Shown here: one piece after another, positions 1 to 9,412 of the stretch | Position numbering within the stretch: the stretch's first letter is position 1 | How the letters are laid out: every line of letters begins with the position of its first letter | Translations under genes and position numbers: made by a program | Notes under the pieces: model-generated | The model's database searches: none | What the model saw: only the letters and a program-made list of their open reading frames with translations | Told to the model about the DNA's origin: nothing | Origin: Klebsiella pneumoniae | GTDB taxonomy: Bacteria; Pseudomonadota; Gammaproteobacteria; Ga0077536 | Assembly: GCA_945862315.1 (NCBI GenBank) | Contig: CAMAXW010000023.1 | Coordinates: 1-56,920 of the forward strand | Direction: 5' to 3' | DNA: 56,920 nucleotides

Positions 1-1176
1 GAAAGTGACAAAGCCACCATGGAAATACCGGCACCTGTCGCGGGTCGCGTGGTGCGGGTGCTGCTCAAGGTCGGTGACAAAGTCACGACCGGCACGCCCA
101 TCGTTGAGGTCGCCGCCAGCACCCCGCCGATGCCCGTCGCGGCCCCGCCGACCACTCCCCCGCCGACCACTCCCCCGCCGACCACTCCCCCGGTGGCAAG
201 CGTCGCCGAGCCGCTGCTGCCCGCAAGTCCTGCCCCCGCAGGACCCGCCGCAGAGGACGTGGCCCACACGCGTATCCATGCCGGGCCTGCGATGCGCCGT
301 TTGGCGCGCGAACTGGGGGTCGATCTCGCGACGGTCCAAGGCAGTGGCCGCCGCGCGCGCATCGTGCGCGAGGATGTCGTGGGTCATGTCAAAAAAATCC
401 TGTCCAGCGCCCCAACAACCGCGCCAGCCGCGCCCGTCGGGTTGCTTCCAACGGCGCCTACCGTGGACTTCTCCCGATTTGGCGACATCGACACCCAGCC
501 GCTGTCTAAAATACGCCGCAGCATCGGACAGAACCTCCACCGTGCCTGGATTACCGTACCCCACGTCACCCAGTTCGATGAAGCCGACATCACCGACTTA
601 GAGGCGTTTAGAAAAACCCAGAGCGCGACCGCGCAAGCCGCCGGCACCAAGCTCACGCTCCTCGCCTTCTTGGTGAAAGTGGTGACGGTGGCGCTGGCCC
701 GCTTCCCGGATTTCAACGCATCCCTGGCGCCCGACGGCGCCACGCTCATCCTCAAAAAATATTGTCATATCGGCATTGCTGCCAATACACCGCGCGGTCT
801 GTTGGTACCGGTGCTGCGCGATGCCAATCGCAAAGGGTTGCTCGACATCGCGCGCGAAGTGGCAGAACTCGGCCAAAAAGCCCGCGATGGCAAACTCACG
901 CCGGCGGAAATGCAGGGCGGATGCTTCACCATTTCTAGTTTGGGCGGCGTCAGTGGCACCAGTTTCACGCCGATTATCAATGTGCCGGAGGTGGCCATTT
1001 TGGGTATTTCACCGGCCGCGATTAAACCGGTGTGGCGCAACGGCACGTTTGAGCCACGGCTGTTATTACCGCTCTCGTTGTCCTACGACCATCGCGTGAT
1101 CGATGGCGTGGCGGGTGCGGAATTCACCCGCTATTTAGGGCAATTATTGGGCGATATTCGCCAGATTCTGCTCTAG
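1..1176 (+). CDS. aceF: 2-oxoacid dehydrogenase E2 (dihydrolipoamide acyltransferase), 5' truncated
   Basis: This is the C-terminal 391 residues of an E2 subunit, the lipoyl-bearing acyltransferase core of the pyruvate or a related 2-oxoacid dehydrogenase complex. The reading frame is open from base 1, so the start lies upstream of the window. The lipoyl domain comes first: the fragment opens E-S-D-K-A-T-M-E, and K4 is the expected lipoylated lysine. A Pro/Ala/Thr-rich linker follows, then a peripheral subunit-binding domain (about residues 86-130, IHAGPAMRRLARELG), then the acyltransferase domain ending in the motif D-H-R-V-I-D-G with catalytic His near residue 364. The next gene starts directly after its stop. 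Pyruvate specificity is inferred; a branched-chain or 2-oxoglutarate E2 is possible but less likely. Confidence 0.9.
   Translation, partial: ESDKATMEIPAPVAGRVVRVLLKVGDKVTTGTPIVEVAASTPPMPVAAPPTTPPPTTPPPTTPPVASVAEPLLPASPAPAGPAAEDVAHTRIHAGPAMRRLARELGVDLATVQGSGRRARIVREDVVGHVKKILSSAPTTAPAAPVGLLPTAPTVDFSRFGDIDTQPLSKIRRSIGQNLHRAWITVPHVTQFDEADITDLEAFRKTQSATAQAAGTKLTLLAFLVKVVTVALARFPDFNASLAPDGATLILKKYCHIGIAANTPRGLLVPVLRDANRKGLLDIAREVAELGQKARDGKLTPAEMQGGCFTISSLGGVSGTSFTPIINVPEVAILGISPAAIKPVWRNGTFEPRLLLPLSLSYDHRVIDGVAGAEFTRYLGQLLGDIRQILL
148..192 (+). repeat. Three 15-bp tandem repeats encoding the E2 linker
   Basis: The 15-bp unit ccgaccactcccccg occurs three times without mismatch and encodes P-T-T-P-P repeats in the flexible linker after the lipoyl domain. 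Repeat number can change in frame by slippage, altering linker length without breaking the enzyme. Confidence 0.85.
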
Positions 1177-1668
1177 ATGGCGATGGCCTTGCCGCCGCCG
1201 CGGGCGCGTTTCTCCATTTGTCTGGTGGAAGACGATGACAGCCAACTGCTGTTTCTAAAACGGGCCCCAGACCGTGAATTGGGCCCGGACAAATGGGGGT
1301 TTCCCGCCGGACACATCGAGCCCGGCGAGAGCCCCGAAGAATGCGCGCGCCGGGAGCTAGGCGAGGAGATTGGCACTGATCACCAACTGATAGAGCTCGC
1401 CCGCCTAGGCCCGCGCCGCGACAGCCTGTTTGGGGGCATCTACGAGGTGCACCTTTTCCACTACCGCTGGGTGCGCGGGCAGGTCACGCTGAACGACGAA
1501 CATACCGCTTATCGTTGGCTGACGATGCACGATTATCGGGGCTTGGACGTCATGCGTGGTGTTGATGAAGACATTCGTCTGCTCAATCTGTGGCCGTTGG
1601 AGTGCCTGCATCTAGATAAAATCCCCACCCACCTCGGGGGACTCGTCGTCGTGCCCGCGCGCGCATGA
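1177..1668 (+). CDS. Nudix hydrolase
   Basis: A 163-residue Nudix hydrolase, expected to cleave a nucleoside diphosphate linked to another group. The Nudix box reads G-H-I-E-P-G-E-S-P-E-E-C-A-R-R-E-L-G-E-E-I-G at about residues 45-66, with all consensus Glu residues of GX5EX7REUXEEXGU present. The ATG directly abuts the E2 stop codon, and a second ATG two codons on is an alternative start. The stop overlaps the next gene by four bases (ATGA), so E2, Nudix and esterase are probably cotranscribed. The substrate cannot be told from the sequence. Confidence 0.85.
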   Translation: MAMALPPPRARFSICLVEDDDSQLLFLKRAPDRELGPDKWGFPAGHIEPGESPEECARRELGEEIGTDHQLIELARLGPRRDSLFGGIYEVHLFHYRWVRGQVTLNDEHTAYRWLTMHDYRGLDVMRGVDEDIRLLNLWPLECLHLDKIPTHLGGLVVVPARA

Positions 1669-2444
1669 GCGCAAGTCTTGCCTTGGCCCACGAGGTTCAA
1701 GGTAGCGGGCCGCCGCTGGTCATCCTGCACGGACTTTTTGGCTCGGCGCGGAACTGGCAAAGCGTCGCCCGCGACTTAGCCGGGCGCTACCGGGTAGTGC
1801 GGGTAGATTTACGCAATCATGGACATTCACCGCACGCCGCGCGCATGGATTACGCGGCCCTAGCCGCCGATGTCCACACCCTATTGACGCAGCTGGCACT
1901 CACCGAGGTCACGCTGCTCGGCCACAGCATGGGCGGTAAAACTGCGATGACGCTCGCCCTCACTGAGCCGGCCCGGATCGCCCGTCTGATCGTGGTAGAC
2001 ATTGCCCCGGTGGCGTACGCCGACCAACACACGCCCGTCATCGACGCCTTGTTAGCGCTGCCCTTGGACGCCATTCGGCGGCGCCAAGAGGCCGATACTT
2101 TATTGCAGGCAGCCATTCCGGATGCATCGGTGCGACTGTTTGTGCTCCAGAACTTGGTGTTGGAGGCGAGCGGTGCGCGCTGGCGGTTGAATTTGCCGGC
2201 GCTAAAAAATGGCATAGCCGCCCTGAGCGGTGGACTGCCGGTCGCCGCCACGGCCCGTTTTGCTGGCGCCAGCGGCTTTATCCGTGGCGAACACTCCGCG
2301 CGCGTGCTACCCGCCCATGCGGCCCTGATGCGCGCGCACTTTCCCCACAGTAGCGTGCACACGGTGGCTGGGGCTGGTCATTGGCCACACGCCGAAGCAC
2401 CGGCGGAATTCACCCGCGCGCTGGCCGACTGCCTCTTCGTCTAA
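1665..2444 (+). CDS. Alpha/beta hydrolase, YbfF-like esterase
   Basis: A 259-residue alpha/beta hydrolase most like the YbfF esterase family. Visible are the oxyanion-hole motif H-G-L-F-G-S near residue 22, the strand V-D-L-R-N-H-G-H-S near 47-55 typical of YbfF, the nucleophile elbow G-H-S-M-G-G with S88, and a C-terminal G-H-W-P-H that supplies the catalytic His. It overlaps the Nudix stop by four bases. YbfF enzymes hydrolyse short acyl esters including acyl-CoA; the physiological substrate here is unknown. Confidence 0.85.
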   Translation: MSASLALAHEVQGSGPPLVILHGLFGSARNWQSVARDLAGRYRVVRVDLRNHGHSPHAARMDYAALAADVHTLLTQLALTEVTLLGHSMGGKTAMTLALTEPARIARLIVVDIAPVAYADQHTPVIDALLALPLDAIRRRQEADTLLQAAIPDASVRLFVLQNLVLEASGARWRLNLPALKNGIAALSGGLPVAATARFAGASGFIRGEHSARVLPAHAALMRAHFPHSSVHTVAGAGHWPHAEAPAEFTRALADCLFV

Positions 2445-2480
2445 ACAGCTCGTCTGAACAGCTCGTCTGAACAGCGTCTT
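2445..2480 (+). repeat. 13-bp direct repeat in the argG leader
   Basis: Immediately after the esterase stop codon the 13-mer acagctcgtctga occurs twice in tandem (2445-2457 and 2458-2470), followed by a partial third copy (acagcgtctt). The repeat lies 67 bases or more upstream of the argG ATG. It may be a slippage product or a regulator site; nothing recognisable distinguishes these. Confidence 0.6.
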
Positions 2481-2546
2481 GCGGTGGACTGGCCTGTCCC
2501 TCTTGGGCAAAATGCGCGCTCCTCGTTAACGGCCTACGGTGCTCTT

Positions 2547-3761
2547 ATGTCAAAAGCTTCAATCAAAAAAGTGGTGCTCGCCTACTCCGGCGGTCTGGAT
2601 ACCTCGGTGATCCTCAAGTGGCTGCAGACCACCTACGAGTGCGAAATCGTCACCTTCACCGCAGACCTAGGCCAGGGTGAGGAACTGGAACCGGCCCGCC
2701 ATAAAGCCAACTTGATGGGGGTTAAAGAAATCTTCATCGACGACCTGCGCGAAGAATTTGTGCGCGACTTCGTGTTCCCCATGTTTCGGGCCAATACCCT
2801 CTACGAAGGTGAATACCTGCTGGGGACCTCGATTGCGCGCCCGCTGATCGCCAAACGGCTGGTGGAAATTGCGCGCCTGACCGGCGCCGACGCGATCTCC
2901 CACGGCGCCACCGGCAAGGGCAACGACCAAGTGCGCTTCGAACTGGGCGCCTACGCCCTGCAGCCCGATATTCAGATCATCGCGCCGTGGCGCGAGTGGG
3001 ACCTGACCTCGCGTGAGACGCTGTTGGCCTACGCTGCCGAACATCAGATTCCCATCGAATATCAGCAGAGCAAACGCTCGCCCTATTCCATGGATGCCAA
3101 TCTGCTGCATATTTCTTACGAAGGTGGCGTACTGGAAGACACTTGGACCCCCGCCGAAGAAAGCATGTGGCGCTGGAGTGTGTCGCCGGAAGCGGCGCCC
3201 GATCACGCGCAAATGATCGATATTGAATTTTCGCACGGCGATCCGGTGGCGCTAGACGGCGAGCGGCTGAGTCCGGCCGAATTACTGGCGAAGCTGAACA
3301 TCATCGGTGGCGCGTTAGGCATCGGGCGGCTCGATCTGGTGGAGAACCGCTACGTCGGGATGAAATCACGGGGCTGTTATGAAACCCCCGGCGGGACTAT
3401 TTTGCTGCGCGCCCATCGGGCCATTGAGTCCATCACACTCGACCGCGAAGTCGCGCATCTCAAAGACGAGCTCATGCCGCGCTACGCCGCCCTAATTTAC
3501 AACGGCTATTGGTGGAGCCCGGAACGCGTGCTGCTACAGCAACTCATCGACGACTCCCAAGCACGGGTGAACGGCTTAGTGAGGCTGAAGCTCTACAAGG
3601 GCAACGTGACGGTGGTGGGGCGTCAATCCGCCAACGACAGCCTGTTTAGCACCGCGCTGGCGACCTTCGAAGACGATGCCGGCAGCTACAACCAAGCGGA
3701 TGCCGGCGGGTTTATTCGGCTCAACGCCCTGCGCCTGCGGGTGGCTGCCAAGCGCGGCTGA
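2547..3761 (+). CDS. argG: Argininosuccinate synthase
   Basis: A 404-residue argininosuccinate synthase, which joins citrulline and aspartate using ATP in arginine biosynthesis. The start is the ATG that gives [20 protein letters not shown], so the PP-loop S-G-G-L-D-T-S sits at about residues 15-21. The in-frame extension upstream (from 2484) is not family-like and is left out. The motif [15 protein letters not shown] follows near residue 118. The length matches the short (about 400 residue) bacterial class. The gene ends only 13 bp from the convergent HvfC-like gene. Confidence 0.97.
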   Translation: MSKASIKKVVLAYSGGLDTSVILKWLQTTYECEIVTFTADLGQGEELEPARHKANLMGVKEIFIDDLREEFVRDFVFPMFRANTLYEGEYLLGTSIARPLIAKRLVEIARLTGADAISHGATGKGNDQVRFELGAYALQPDIQIIAPWREWDLTSRETLLAYAAEHQIPIEYQQSKRSPYSMDANLLHISYEGGVLEDTWTPAEESMWRWSVSPEAAPDHAQMIDIEFSHGDPVALDGERLSPAELLAKLNIIGGALGIGRLDLVENRYVGMKSRGCYETPGGTILLRAHRAIESITLDREVAHLKDELMPRYAALIYNGYWWSPERVLLQQLIDDSQARVNGLVRLKLYKGNVTVVGRQSANDSLFSTALATFEDDAGSYNQADAGGFIRLNALRLRVAAKRG

Positions 3762-3774
3762 CACGCCCCGCGGT

Positions 3775-4524
3775 TCAGTTGAGGTGCCGCGCGCCGAGCA
3801 CAATCTCGCGCTGTCGTAACGCCTCCAAAATCTCCCGCCCGGCGGCGACCAGCGCCGCCGGATTGGGGTGCGCTAACTCGCGCGCCAAATGGGCCAGCAA
3901 CTCGCCCCCGCGGCCAGCCTGCGGGTCGGCCATCAACGCCACCAAACGGGCCGTCACGGGCGTGAGTTGCGCGCATTTTGGGGACTCATCCACACCACGG
4001 TAAATCGCTAAAAAGCTCTGCGCGGGCGCGCAGGTCGCCGCGTTACCGGGACTGAGGGTGTGCACCGGGAATTGATACGTGCACAAGCGCAATACCGGGT
4101 TCAAGACTATCTGCCCGGCGAGCAAATCAGCGTTTAAGTCCGCATGGTCCAACGCGACATCTGGCGCGAAGGTGACTTCCAAGCGCCGCCATTCGTAGTC
4201 AGCCAGTTCGCTCAAGAAAGGTAAGTCGTCGGGTGCTGCGCGGCCTGCTTGGAGGTAGTCGACGAACTCGCCGGGCAGGCGCAAAAAAGACGGCGTGTGG
4301 GCGCGGTGTTCTCGGCAGAAATCGCCGACTAGCGCCTCCCAGCCCGCCGCGGGGAGCGCAGTCCGGAGCACCGGAAAGGCTTTGGCAAGCAGGCTGTCGA
4401 GATTATTGAAAACAAGGTCGCGATACAGTTTTAAGCGCCGCCCATCCACACCCGGCGGTGCCGGCTGGCGCGGGTCGCGCAAATAGGCGACTAAATCGCG
4501 CTGGCCTTGCTGTAAGTCGCTCAT
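3775..4524 (-). CDS. HvfC/BufC-type partner protein (DUF2063)
   Basis: A 249-residue protein with the N-terminal DUF2063 domain (about residues 5-95): the family features Y-R-x-L-V-x-N-N near 34-41 and H-R-x-H-T-P-S-F-L-R-L-P-G-E-F near 73-87 are visible. Known HvfC/BufC proteins partner an MNIO (DUF692) iron enzyme, HvfB/BufB, that modifies cysteines in a small precursor peptide to make copper-binding groups. Here the gene lies 51 bp downstream of such a precursor, but there is no DUF692 gene between or near them, which is unusual. The ATG overlaps a TGA (ATGA). Function without HvfB is open. Confidence 0.8.
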   Translation of the reverse strand: MSDLQQGQRDLVAYLRDPRQPAPPGVDGRRLKLYRDLVFNNLDSLLAKAFPVLRTALPAAGWEALVGDFCREHRAHTPSFLRLPGEFVDYLQAGRAAPDDLPFLSELADYEWRRLEVTFAPDVALDHADLNADLLAGQIVLNPVLRLCTYQFPVHTLSPGNAATCAPAQSFLAIYRGVDESPKCAQLTPVTARLVALMADPQAGRGGELLAHLARELAHPNPAALVAAGREILEALRQREIVLGARHLN

Positions 4525-4575
4525 GTTCCCGCCGCCCGTGCGCCCGCCAAAAGTGGCGCCACCGGCGGTTGTTGA

Positions 4576-4824
4576 CTACTCCTCGCCCGCATCCTCGTCG
4601 CCAGCGCCCTTGTCAGCGTCGTCGTCACCACTCATCGCACCACAGCCGCCTTCCTTGCCGTGTCCACCGCAAGCGCCTTCGGTTGCGGCCGGATGGCTCG
4701 CGTCGAAAGACACCACCCCAAAGGGGTTCTCGCCGGCATTAGCCAGTGGGGAGGCCGCGAGACAGACCGCTAAACCTATCCCGAGAGAAATTCCCCGAGG
4801 GGTAGTAGCTAATAATTTAGACAT
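4576..4824 (-). CDS. HvfA-like RiPP metallophore precursor
   Basis: An 82-residue secreted peptide. Residues 1-30 form a Sec-type signal (hydrophobic G-I-S-L-G-I-G-L-A-V then A-N-A). The mature part begins G-E-N-P-F-G-V, as in HvfA-type precursors, carries two E-G-x-C-G motifs (C52 in E-G-A-C-G-G and C61 in E-G-G-C-G) and ends in an acidic tail. In characterised relatives an MNIO enzyme modifies such cysteines to bind copper. The ATG at 4824 is chosen because G-A-G-G lies nine bases upstream; an in-frame ATG at 4857 lacks that. The downstream neighbour is the HvfC-like gene; the usual HvfB gene is missing. Confidence 0.75.
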   Translation of the reverse strand: MSKLLATTPRGISLGIGLAVCLAASPLANAGENPFGVVSFDASHPAATEGACGGHGKEGGCGAMSGDDDADKGAGDEDAGEE

Positions 4825-4914
4825 CGTTTTAACCTCAGTTGTAGGGCTAGACGGCAACTGAAAAAACGGCCGCCTAGTCAGATGTGATTACTACGTTGCC
4901 AACCGCCGCGCTGA

Positions 4915-6417
4915 TCACTCCGCGCGGGGCCGCAACAGCGGAAACAACAACACATCGCGAATGGAGGGGGAATCGGTCAGCAACATGACCAAGCGGTCGA
5001 TGCCAATGCCCTCACCGGCCGTGGGTGGCAGGCCGTACTCCAGCGCGGTGATGTAGTCCTCGTCGTAGTGCATGGCCTCGTTATCGCCCGCTTGCTTGGC
5101 GGCAGCCTGTGCCCGGAAGCGCTCGGCCTGATCTTCCGGATCGTTGAGCTCCGAGAAGCCGTTGGCAATTTCCCGGCCGGCGATCATCAACTCAAAACGA
5201 TCCGTGACAAACGGGTCGTGGTCGCAGCGGCGCGCCAGCGGTGAGACTTCGGCCGGATATTCGGTAATAAACGTGGGGTCGAGCAGTTTGGCCTCGACGG
5301 TTTTTTCGAAAATTTCGGTGAGCACGCGGCCCAGTCCGGCGTTGGGCTCCACCGGTACGCTCAAGCGTGCGGCCAATGCGCGCGCCGCGGGCAAATCGGC
5401 TAAGTCTTGGACGTCCGTGCCGGGATTAAATTCCAAAATTGAAGCGCGCACCGTCAGCCGGCGGAAAGGCTGCGAGAAATCCATCTGGTGTCCCTGATAG
5501 GTCACCCGTGGCGTGCCCAACACCTCTTCTGCCAGTTCACGTAACAGTTGCTCAGTCAGCGCCATGAGATCGTGATAATCGGCATAGGCCGCGTAGAACT
5601 CGAGCATCGTGAACTCGGGATTGTGACGCGGCGAGAGCCCCTCGTTACGAAAATTACGGTTGATTTCGAACACCCGTTCAAAGCCGCCCACAACCAATCG
5701 TTTGAGGTAAAGCTCGGGGGCCACGCGCAAATAAAGCGGCAGGTCCAGCGCGTTGTGATGGGTGGTGAACGGCCGCGCGGTAGCCCCGCCCGGCAGCGGT
5801 TGCATCATGGGTGTTTCGACTTCGAGGTAGGCGCGATCGCGCAGAAAACCGCGAATAAAATCGATGGCCCGACTGCGCGTGCGGAATACGCTGCGCGCCT
5901 CATCGTTGACGATCAAATCGACGTAGCGCTGTCGGTAGCGCGCCTCTAAATCGGTTAGGCCGTGCCATTTCTCGGGCAGTGGACGCAAGGTCTTGGTGAG
6001 CAAACGCAGACCGGTCGCGTGCACCGACAGCTCGCCCGTACGGGTGCGAAAAACATAACCTTCTACGCCCAGAATATCGCCCAGATCCCAGTGCTTGAAG
6101 GCCTCGTAAAGGGGTTCACCCAAGTCGTCCCGTTTGGCGTACACCTGCATGGCGCCCGAACTATCTTTGAGATGGAGAAACGACGCCCGGCCCATGATCC
6201 GGCGCGTCATCATGCGCCCGGCCAACAGCACCGCCGGCCGGCTAGCGTCCAGTTCCTCGCCGCTCAGGGTCGCATAGCGGGTATGCAGTTCAGCGGCCAG
6301 CGCGTCGCGCCGGAAATCGTTGGGGAAGGCATTGCCCGTCGCCCGCAGGGCGGTGAGCTTGGCGCGGCGCTGGGCGATGAGTTGCGCCTCGGTGCTAATC
6401 GGTACTTCGTCGCTCAT
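4915..6417 (-). CDS. lysS: Lysyl-tRNA synthetase (class II)
   Basis: A 500-residue class II lysyl-tRNA synthetase that charges tRNA-Lys. An N-terminal OB-fold anticodon-binding domain covers about residues 50-150 ([15 protein letters not shown]). The catalytic domain has motif 2 ([15 protein letters not shown]) and C-terminal motif 3 ([12 protein letters not shown]). The ATG at 6417 gives M-S-D-E-V-P; the frame extends upstream into prfB, but that is its shadow. It begins four bases after the prfB stop, the classic prfB-lysS operon. Confidence 0.97.
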   Translation of the reverse strand: MSDEVPISTEAQLIAQRRAKLTALRATGNAFPNDFRRDALAAELHTRYATLSGEELDASRPAVLLAGRMMTRRIMGRASFLHLKDSSGAMQVYAKRDDLGEPLYEAFKHWDLGDILGVEGYVFRTRTGELSVHATGLRLLTKTLRPLPEKWHGLTDLEARYRQRYVDLIVNDEARSVFRTRSRAIDFIRGFLRDRAYLEVETPMMQPLPGGATARPFTTHHNALDLPLYLRVAPELYLKRLVVGGFERVFEINRNFRNEGLSPRHNPEFTMLEFYAAYADYHDLMALTEQLLRELAEEVLGTPRVTYQGHQMDFSQPFRRLTVRASILEFNPGTDVQDLADLPAARALAARLSVPVEPNAGLGRVLTEIFEKTVEAKLLDPTFITEYPAEVSPLARRCDHDPFVTDRFELMIAGREIANGFSELNDPEDQAERFRAQAAAKQAGDNEAMHYDEDYITALEYGLPPTAGEGIGIDRLVMLLTDSPSIRDVLLFPLLRPRAE

Positions 6418-6421
6418 GTTG

Positions 6422-7517
6422 TCACAGGCCCTGCTTGAGGCTCGCCTCAATGAATTGGTCGAGCGATCCGTCGAGGACAGCTTGCGTGTTACCGGTTTCA
6501 ACGCCGGTTCGGAGGTCTTTGATGCGCGACTGGTCGAGCACATAAGAGCGTATTTGATGGCCCCAAGCGATGTCTGTCTTGGCATCTTCCTGAGCTTGAC
6601 GCTCAGCGGAGCGTTTCATCACTTCTTGTTCGTACATTTTCGCGCGCAGAAGTTTCATCGCGCGGTCACGATTTTTGTGTTGCGAGCGCTCGTTCTGACA
6701 CTGCACCACGGTGTTGGTCGGGATATGCGTAATCCGGATCGCGGAATCGGTTTTGTTAACGTGCTGGCCACCGGCACCGCTGGCGCGGTAGGTATCTACG
6801 CGCAGGTCGGCAGGATTGATGTCGATGGCGATGTCGTCGTCGATTTCCGGCGACACGAACACCGCGGCAAACGAGGTGTGCCGCCGATTACCGGAATCAA
6901 ACGGTGATTTGCGCACTAAGCGGTGGACCCCGGTTTCGGTGCGCAACCAACCAAAAGCGTATTCCCCGCTGAACTGCACCGTGGCGCTCTTGATGCCGGC
7001 TACTTCGCCGGCCGAGCATTCGATGAGCTCGGTCTGGAAGCCGCGGGCCTCACCCCAGCGCAGGTACATTCGCAGCAGCATTTCGGCCCAGTCTTGGGCC
7101 TCAGTGCCGCCCGATCCCGACTGAATATCCAAAAATGCGCTACAGGCGTCCATTTCGCCGCTGAACATGCGTTGGAATTCCAGATCGACCAAGGCCCGCT
7201 CAGCGGCGTCGAGATCAGCCAACACCGCCGCGCCTGCGTCGTCGTCGTCCTCGTCGTTCGCGAGTTCTAGCAGTTCCGGGGCATCGCTTAATTGCGCACC
7301 GATGCGGCGCAAATGGCCCACGGTACGTTCCAGTTGCACCCGCTCCTTACCCAGCGCCTGCGCACGTTCAGGTTGGTTCCAGACGTCGGGCACCTCCAGC
7401 TCGCGCTGGACTTCGATTAAACGCTCCGCGCGTTGGTCGAAGTCAAAGATACCCCCGTAGTGATTCAAAGCGGCCGGTGAGATCTTTAATGCGCTGATAA
7501 ACGGCGGTGAGTTCCAT
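6422..7517 (-). CDS. prfB: Peptide chain release factor 2 with programmed +1 frameshift
   Basis: Release factor 2, which ends translation at UGA and UAA. The gene is in two frames. From the ATG at 7517 the zero frame encodes 24 residues ending S-L-R-G-Y-L and then meets an in-frame UGA (7443-7445). The +1 frame continues D-F-D-Q-R-A-E-R-L to the stop at 6422, giving a 364-residue product, the usual RF2 length. The S-P-F codon-recognition motif and the catalytic G-G-Q ([10 protein letters not shown]) are present. RF2 scarcity at the UGA raises frameshifting, so the protein controls its own level. A single-frame start at 7531 is in frame with the main body but gives an N-terminus unlike RF2. 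Confidence 0.96.
7442..7460 (-). promoter_or_regulatory. prfB recoding site (+1 frameshift)
   Basis: Read on the minus strand, the site is CTACGGGGGTATCTTTGAC. It contains the slip codon CTT, the in-frame stop TGA followed by C (a poor termination context), and a Shine-Dalgarno-like CGGGGG run three bases before CTT. From CGGGGG onward it is the same arrangement as the E. coli site. Confidence 0.95.
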
Positions 7518-7681
7518 GACATCTCTGGCAAGCTGGGGAAGGTGGGGAGTGTAGCCGCAGCGCCGCAACCGCGAAACCTACCCGTGGTCTGCCGCGGTGA
7601 ATGTCGTGCGGGGCAAGCCCCTCACTCCCCGCTGGTTCTGCAGCTCGGCAACGCCGTTCGCGCAGTCGGCCCGGCGCGTAC

Positions 7682-9412
7682 TCACACGCCAGCGGTGGCG
7701 TGTTCAATCATCAGTTGTAAGGATTCCTTGCCGTTCCATTCATTCACGCTGAGGCGATAAGCCGCGTAGATGGAGGCCGCGGATGCCGCCCACGGCGCCT
7801 CGACCGCGTTGAACGCGATGGCGTCGATGAGGGCACCGCCGGGCAGTTCGAGTTTCAGCTTGAGATGCTGCTCGCCTACCACGCGCCGCTCGCGGACCCC
7901 AAACAGGCCCTCGAAAATCGGCTCCGGAAAACCCTGCCCCCAAGGCACCAGCTCGCTGAGTTGGCGTGCCAGCGCGAGGCTGAAATCGCCGGGCGCCAGT
8001 TCCCCATCGGTCAACAGCACCCGCTCGAGCAGGATGGGATCCACCACCCGCGTCACTTCGGCGGCGAAGGCGGCGGTAAAGCGGGCCAAATCGCTCGCCT
8101 GCAGCGCCAGTCCGGCGGCCATCGCATGACCCCCAAAACGTCCCAGCAAACCTGGGTTGTGGGTCGCTAGGGCATCCAGCACATCGCGAATATGCACCCC
8201 GGGAATCGAGCGTGCCGAACCTTTGAGTTCCCCATCCTCACCCCGCGCAAACACGATCACGGGCCGGTGGTAATGCTCTTTGATGCGGGCCGCCACCACG
8301 CCAATGACGCCCTGATGCCAGTGCTCGTCATATAGGCAAATCCCGGCAGGAACGGCCGTGCCGGGGGTGTCTAACAAATTGGCAACGATCGCCATTGCCT
8401 GGGTTTTCATGTCCTGCTCAATGTCACGACGGGCGCGATTCATGCCGTCGAGCTCGCGCGCAATGCGCTCACAAGTGCGGGGGTCATCGCTGGTCAGCAG
8501 GGCGATGCCGGTGGCCATATCAGCCAGCCGACCGGCGGCGTTCAGGCGCGGGCCGAGCGCAAAGCCCAAATCTGCGGCCACCAGACGGCGAGGGTCTTTG
8601 CCGGCGATGCGGATGAGCGCGGTGAGGCCCGGTACGCAGCGACCCGCGCGCAAACGCGCCAGCCCGTGCGCCACCAAACAACGATTGTTAGCATCCAAAG
8701 GCACGACGTCGGCCACCGTCCCGAGCGCGACCAAGTCCAGCAGTTCGCCCAAATTGGGATCGGGAATACCCCGCGCCGCAAACCAGCCGTCCTGCCGCAG
8801 CCGGGCACGCAGCGCCAGCATCACATAGAAAATAACGCCCACCCCGGCCAGCGCTTTACTGGGGAAAGCATCACCTTGCGCGTTCGGGTTAACGATGGCG
8901 TCTGCCGCCGGCAGCGTGGCGCCCGGCAGATGGTGGTCGGTCACGATCACGCACAGCCCAGCCGCTTTGGCGGCCGCCACGCCCTCGATACTCGACATGC
9001 CGTTATCCACCGTGATCAATACCTGCGCGCCCTTAGCGCAGACCAGCTCGACGATGGGTGGGGTGAGCCCATACCCATACTCAAACCGGTTAGGGACGAC
9101 AAAATCGACCGGCCCGGCGCCCAGCATCGCCAGCGCCCGCAGCGCTAGCGCGCAACTCGTCGCGCCATCGGCGTCGTAGTCCCCAACGATGCAAATCCGG
9201 CGCTGCGCCACACAGGCTTCGGCCAGCAGCTCGACGGCGATAGCCATGCCGCTGAGTTGCTCGGGTCGCGCCAATCCCGTCAGCGCGGTATCCAGCGACG
9301 ACGCCGTTTGAATCCCGCGCGCGGCCAGCACCCGCCCCACGATGGGGTCAAAGTCTTTAGATAAATCGACCGCCACCGGCACCACTCGCCGCACCAGGCG
9401 CGGCCCTAACAT
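7682..9412 (-). CDS. recJ: Single-stranded-DNA-specific exonuclease RecJ
   Basis: A 576-residue RecJ, the 5'-3' exonuclease for single-stranded DNA in recombination and mismatch repair. The DHH-family motifs are intact: D-Y-D-A-D-G near residue 79, an L-I-T-V-D-N-G motif near 130 and T-D-H-H near 155, followed by the DHHA1 segment G-G-H-A-M-A-A-G. The ATG at 9412 (M-L-G-P-R-L-V-R-R) gives the normal N-terminus; an in-frame extension to 9469 runs into the upstream gene. The start overlaps the end of the RpfE-like gene by seven bases, so the two are coupled. Confidence 0.95.
   Translation of the reverse strand: MLGPRLVRRVVPVAVDLSKDFDPIVGRVLAARGIQTASSLDTALTGLARPEQLSGMAIAVELLAEACVAQRRICIVGDYDADGATSCALALRALAMLGAGPVDFVVPNRFEYGYGLTPPIVELVCAKGAQVLITVDNGMSSIEGVAAAKAAGLCVIVTDHHLPGATLPAADAIVNPNAQGDAFPSKALAGVGVIFYVMLALRARLRQDGWFAARGIPDPNLGELLDLVALGTVADVVPLDANNRCLVAHGLARLRAGRCVPGLTALIRIAGKDPRRLVAADLGFALGPRLNAAGRLADMATGIALLTSDDPRTCERIARELDGMNRARRDIEQDMKTQAMAIVANLLDTPGTAVPAGICLYDEHWHQGVIGVVAARIKEHYHRPVIVFARGEDGELKGSARSIPGVHIRDVLDALATHNPGLLGRFGGHAMAAGLALQASDLARFTAAFAAEVTRVVDPILLERVLLTDGELAPGDFSLALARQLSELVPWGQGFPEPIFEGLFGVRERRVVGEQHLKLKLELPGGALIDAIAFNAVEAPWAASAASIYAAYRLSVNEWNGKESLQLMIEHATAGV

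Noticed and set aside
4525-4575. A possible remnant of an HvfB gene between the precursor and HvfC.
   Set aside because: Only 51 bases remain, and the translated residues before the TGA that overlaps the HvfC ATG are too few to be recognised as DUF692.
7518-7531. A single-frame start for prfB at 7531.
   Set aside because: It gives an N-terminus unlike RF2, whereas the ATG at 7517 plus the CTTTGAC frameshift site gives the conserved sequence and length.
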